Positions 5,048 to 6,546 of a DNA stretch of 6,546 bases are shown in pieces (position 1 is the first letter of the stretch; every line of letters begins with the position of its first letter). The notes beneath the pieces are model-generated. The model was not told the DNA's origin, made no database searches, and worked only from the letters and a program-made list of their open reading frames with translations. Made by a program: the position numbers and the translations under genes. The DNA comes from Sphingomicrobium sp. (lineage in GTDB: Bacteria > Pseudomonadota > Alphaproteobacteria > Sphingomonadales > Sphingomonadaceae): positions 1 through 6,546 of the forward strand of contig JASLBJ010000265.1 in the NCBI GenBank assembly GCA_030146725.1, in the 5' to 3' direction.

Positions 5048-6546
5048 GCCCTTGCTCCTTCCGCCGCGGCGATCGCCGACAGCACCGCGGACGCCTTGCG
5101 CCGCGTTTCATCCGCTTCCGCCGCGGGATCGCTGTCGTGCACCACGCCGGCGCCCGCGCGCACGTATGCGACTCCATCGCGGACCAGTGCCGAGCGGATC
5201 ACCACGCCAGTATCCATCGCGCCCTCGCCGCTGAGCCAGCCGATCGCCCCCCCGTAGGGCCCGCGCTTGGTGCGCTCGAACCGCCGCAGCAGCTGAGTCG
5301 CGCGAAGCTTCGGTGCGCCCGACAGCGTGCCCACGTTGAGGCAGGCAGCAAGTGCGTGCAGCGCGTCCAGACCATCGGCCAGGCGACCCTTGACCGAGCT
5401 CACCAGGTGCATGACCCGGGCAAAACGCTCGACAGTCATCAGCTGGTGCACCCGCCGGGTGCCCGGCTCGCTGACCTGCGCGACATCGTTCCGCGCAAGG
5501 TCGACCAGCATCATATGTTCGGCGACCTCTTTCTGGTCGAGCCGCAAGTCGGCTTCCATGCGGTCGTCCTCGTCCGGGTCGCGCCCCCGTGGCCGAGTGC
5601 CCGCGATCGGCTTCACTTCGACCATCACCTGCCCACCCTCTGGCAGCACCCGCACCGACGTCTCGGGAGAGGAGCCGAACAGGATGCTGCCCGCTTGAGC
5701 CGCAAAGAACATATACGGGCTGCGGTCGCTCGCCCGAAGCCTCGCGAACGCCGCCAGCGGGTCGCCGCATGGAGTGCTGAAGGTGCGCGAGGGCACGATC
5801 TGGTAGACGTCGCCGGCCGCCACATGCTCCTTCAATCGCACCACGACGTCGGCGAAGGCCGCATCGTCGAGGTCGGTGTCCGGCTCGAGCACCGCTCCCG
5901 CCGCGAGTTCCGCAATCCGCACCGGCACGGCCCCGGCGCATCGCCGCTCGAGATCGCCGAGCAGTTCGACGGCAGCGAAATGCGCGCGCCGGTCGTCGTC
6001 CCCGCCGTCCGAGAACGCACTGCACACGAGCCGCGGCATCAGCCCGGGTTCCGCGATCACCGCCGACTCCGCGAGCCAGAAGACGAGATCGGGAAAGCCC
6101 GCCAGGTCTTCGGAATTGGCCGGGAGTTCCTCGAACAGGTCGACATGGTCGAATGCCACGACCCCGCCGAGCAAGACGGTGAACGGCTCCTCGGGCGTGT
6201 CGCTGTGCATTCCGACGAGCACCGCGCGAAGCACGTCGAACGGGGACGGAGCGCCAAGCCGTAATCTCGAGTCCATCTCCTGCGATCGCTCGAAGCGCAG
6301 CAGCAATCGGCCGGGCTCGCTCGCCGCAACCCGATCGGCGAGCACCCGCTCGAGCACCCGCAGCACCGCCCTGCCACCCGGCGACAGGCTCTCGATCGTC
6401 ACGTCGAGCCCGCGGCATTCGATGCGTACGGCCGCCCGGTCGAGGATCATGCTTGCGCCCGCAGTCGTCTCGAGCAGCATCGTGTCCGGCCGCCGTCCGC
6501 CGTCGCTCAGCGCCGCATAGAGCGCCAGCAGGTCGGCCTGCGCGCC
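5044..6546 (-). CDS. trpE: Anthranilate synthase component I TrpE (extreme 5' end outside window)
   Basis: The frame is open from the window edge, giving 500 visible residues; E. coli TrpE has 520, so roughly 15-20 are missing. The Met codon at 6480 is internal: the 22 preceding codons (DLLALYAALS...) align with E. coli NPTALFHQLCG, and MLLETT aligns with LLLESA. TrpE converts chorismate and ammonia (from TrpG) to anthranilate. The chorismate-binding domain shows YQIVPSRTF, GSSPETSV, VKPIAGTRPRG, KEVAEHMMLVDLARND, VMHLVSS (catalytic His), GTLSGAPKLRATQL and RAGAGVVHDSDPAAEADET. The overall pattern is E. coli-type. Several positions tied to tryptophan feedback differ from E. coli: Ser40 is Thr (6466-6468), SNPSPYM reads SDRSPYM (5710-5730), and Cys465 is Gly (5206-5208). 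The stop overlaps the trpG start (ATGA). Any leader peptide or promoter is off-window. Confidence 0.95.
   Translation of the reverse strand, partial: GAQADLLALYAALSDGGRRPDTMLLETTAGASMILDRAAVRIECRGLDVTIESLSPGGRAVLRVLERVLADRVAASEPGRLLLRFERSQEMDSRLRLGAPSPFDVLRAVLVGMHSDTPEEPFTVLLGGVVAFDHVDLFEELPANSEDLAGFPDLVFWLAESAVIAEPGLMPRLVCSAFSDGGDDDRRAHFAAVELLGDLERRCAGAVPVRIAELAAGAVLEPDTDLDDAAFADVVVRLKEHVAAGDVYQIVPSRTFSTPCGDPLAAFARLRASDRSPYMFFAAQAGSILFGSSPETSVRVLPEGGQVMVEVKPIAGTRPRGRDPDEDDRMEADLRLDQKEVAEHMMLVDLARNDVAQVSEPGTRRVHQLMTVERFARVMHLVSSVKGRLADGLDALHALAACLNVGTLSGAPKLRATQLLRRFERTKRGPYGGAIGWLSGEGAMDTGVVIRSALVRDGVAYVRAGAGVVHDSDPAAEADETRRKASAVLSAIAAAEGARA
5055..5060 (-). promoter_or_regulatory. Ribosome binding site for trpG inside the 3' end of trpE
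   Basis: Read on the minus strand, AAGGAG lies seven bases before the trpG ATG at 5047, an optimal spacing. It is embedded in the last codons of trpE. It indicates that trpG can recruit ribosomes itself in addition to coupling through the ATGA overlap. The downstream junctions to lysA and hisN have no equally good site. Confidence 0.75.

Noticed and set aside
5137..6264. Plus-strand open frame of about 375 codons opposite trpE
   Set aside because: The composition is artefact-like with no known motif, and it lies entirely within trpE, whose frame has all catalytic motifs.
5108..6418. Second long minus-strand open frame inside trpE
   Set aside because: An Arg/Gly/Ala-rich out-of-frame shadow of trpE with no motif.
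6478..6480. ATG at 6480 as the true start of trpE
   Set aside because: The frame is open upstream to the window edge, and the 22 preceding residues align with the E. coli TrpE N-terminal region. The Met falls inside the LLES-equivalent strand.

Overview
The window is a gene-dense, high-GC stretch of a bacterial chromosome holding two converging blocks of amino acid biosynthesis genes. By eye about two thirds of the bases are G or C, and codon third positions are strongly G/C biased. I see no RNA gene, mobile element, CRISPR array or long intergenic region. Only about 31 bases (3179-3209) lie outside genes. The diaminopimelate decarboxylase (LysA) and the histidinol-phosphatase-like protein (HisN) read like alphaproteobacterial proteins, and the closest match I can recall is the Sphingomonadales. 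The organism is therefore probably a sphingomonad-like alphaproteobacterium. This rests on remembered protein families, not on a search.

Plus strand, 1-2390: the distal half of a histidine operon in the order hisH (3' part only), hisA, hisF, hisIE. All genes overlap (4, 14 and 25 bases), so translation is probably coupled. HisH with HisF forms imidazole glycerol phosphate synthase, HisA makes its PRFAR substrate, and HisIE carries out the two steps before HisA. The proteins carry signatures of the enterobacterial/gammaproteobacterial type: QFHPERSGAAG in HisH, LDVRI in HisA, an E. coli-like HisF with a QYTG insertion, and a fused HisI-HisE. The separate-gene versions usual in alphaproteobacteria look different.

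Minus strand, 6546 down to 2387: trpE (5' end beyond the window), trpG, lysA, hisN. trpE and trpG overlap by ATGA, and trpG and lysA overlap by TGATG. hisN follows lysA after 31 bases. TrpE and TrpG are anthranilate synthase subunits, LysA makes lysine from meso-diaminopimelate, and HisN probably dephosphorylates histidinol phosphate. One likely transcript thus serves tryptophan, lysine and histidine synthesis. TrpE and TrpG also look E. coli-like rather than alphaproteobacterial.

The two blocks meet tail to tail in a CTAG palindrome (2387-2390), where the amber stop codons of hisIE and hisN overlap. There is no intergenic terminator between them. No promoter for either block lies in the window. 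I do not see a wholly new biological system. The points most worth following up are the patchwork ancestry of the pathway genes, an unusual tryptophan-site sequence in TrpE, the mixed-pathway operon and the stop-to-stop junction.
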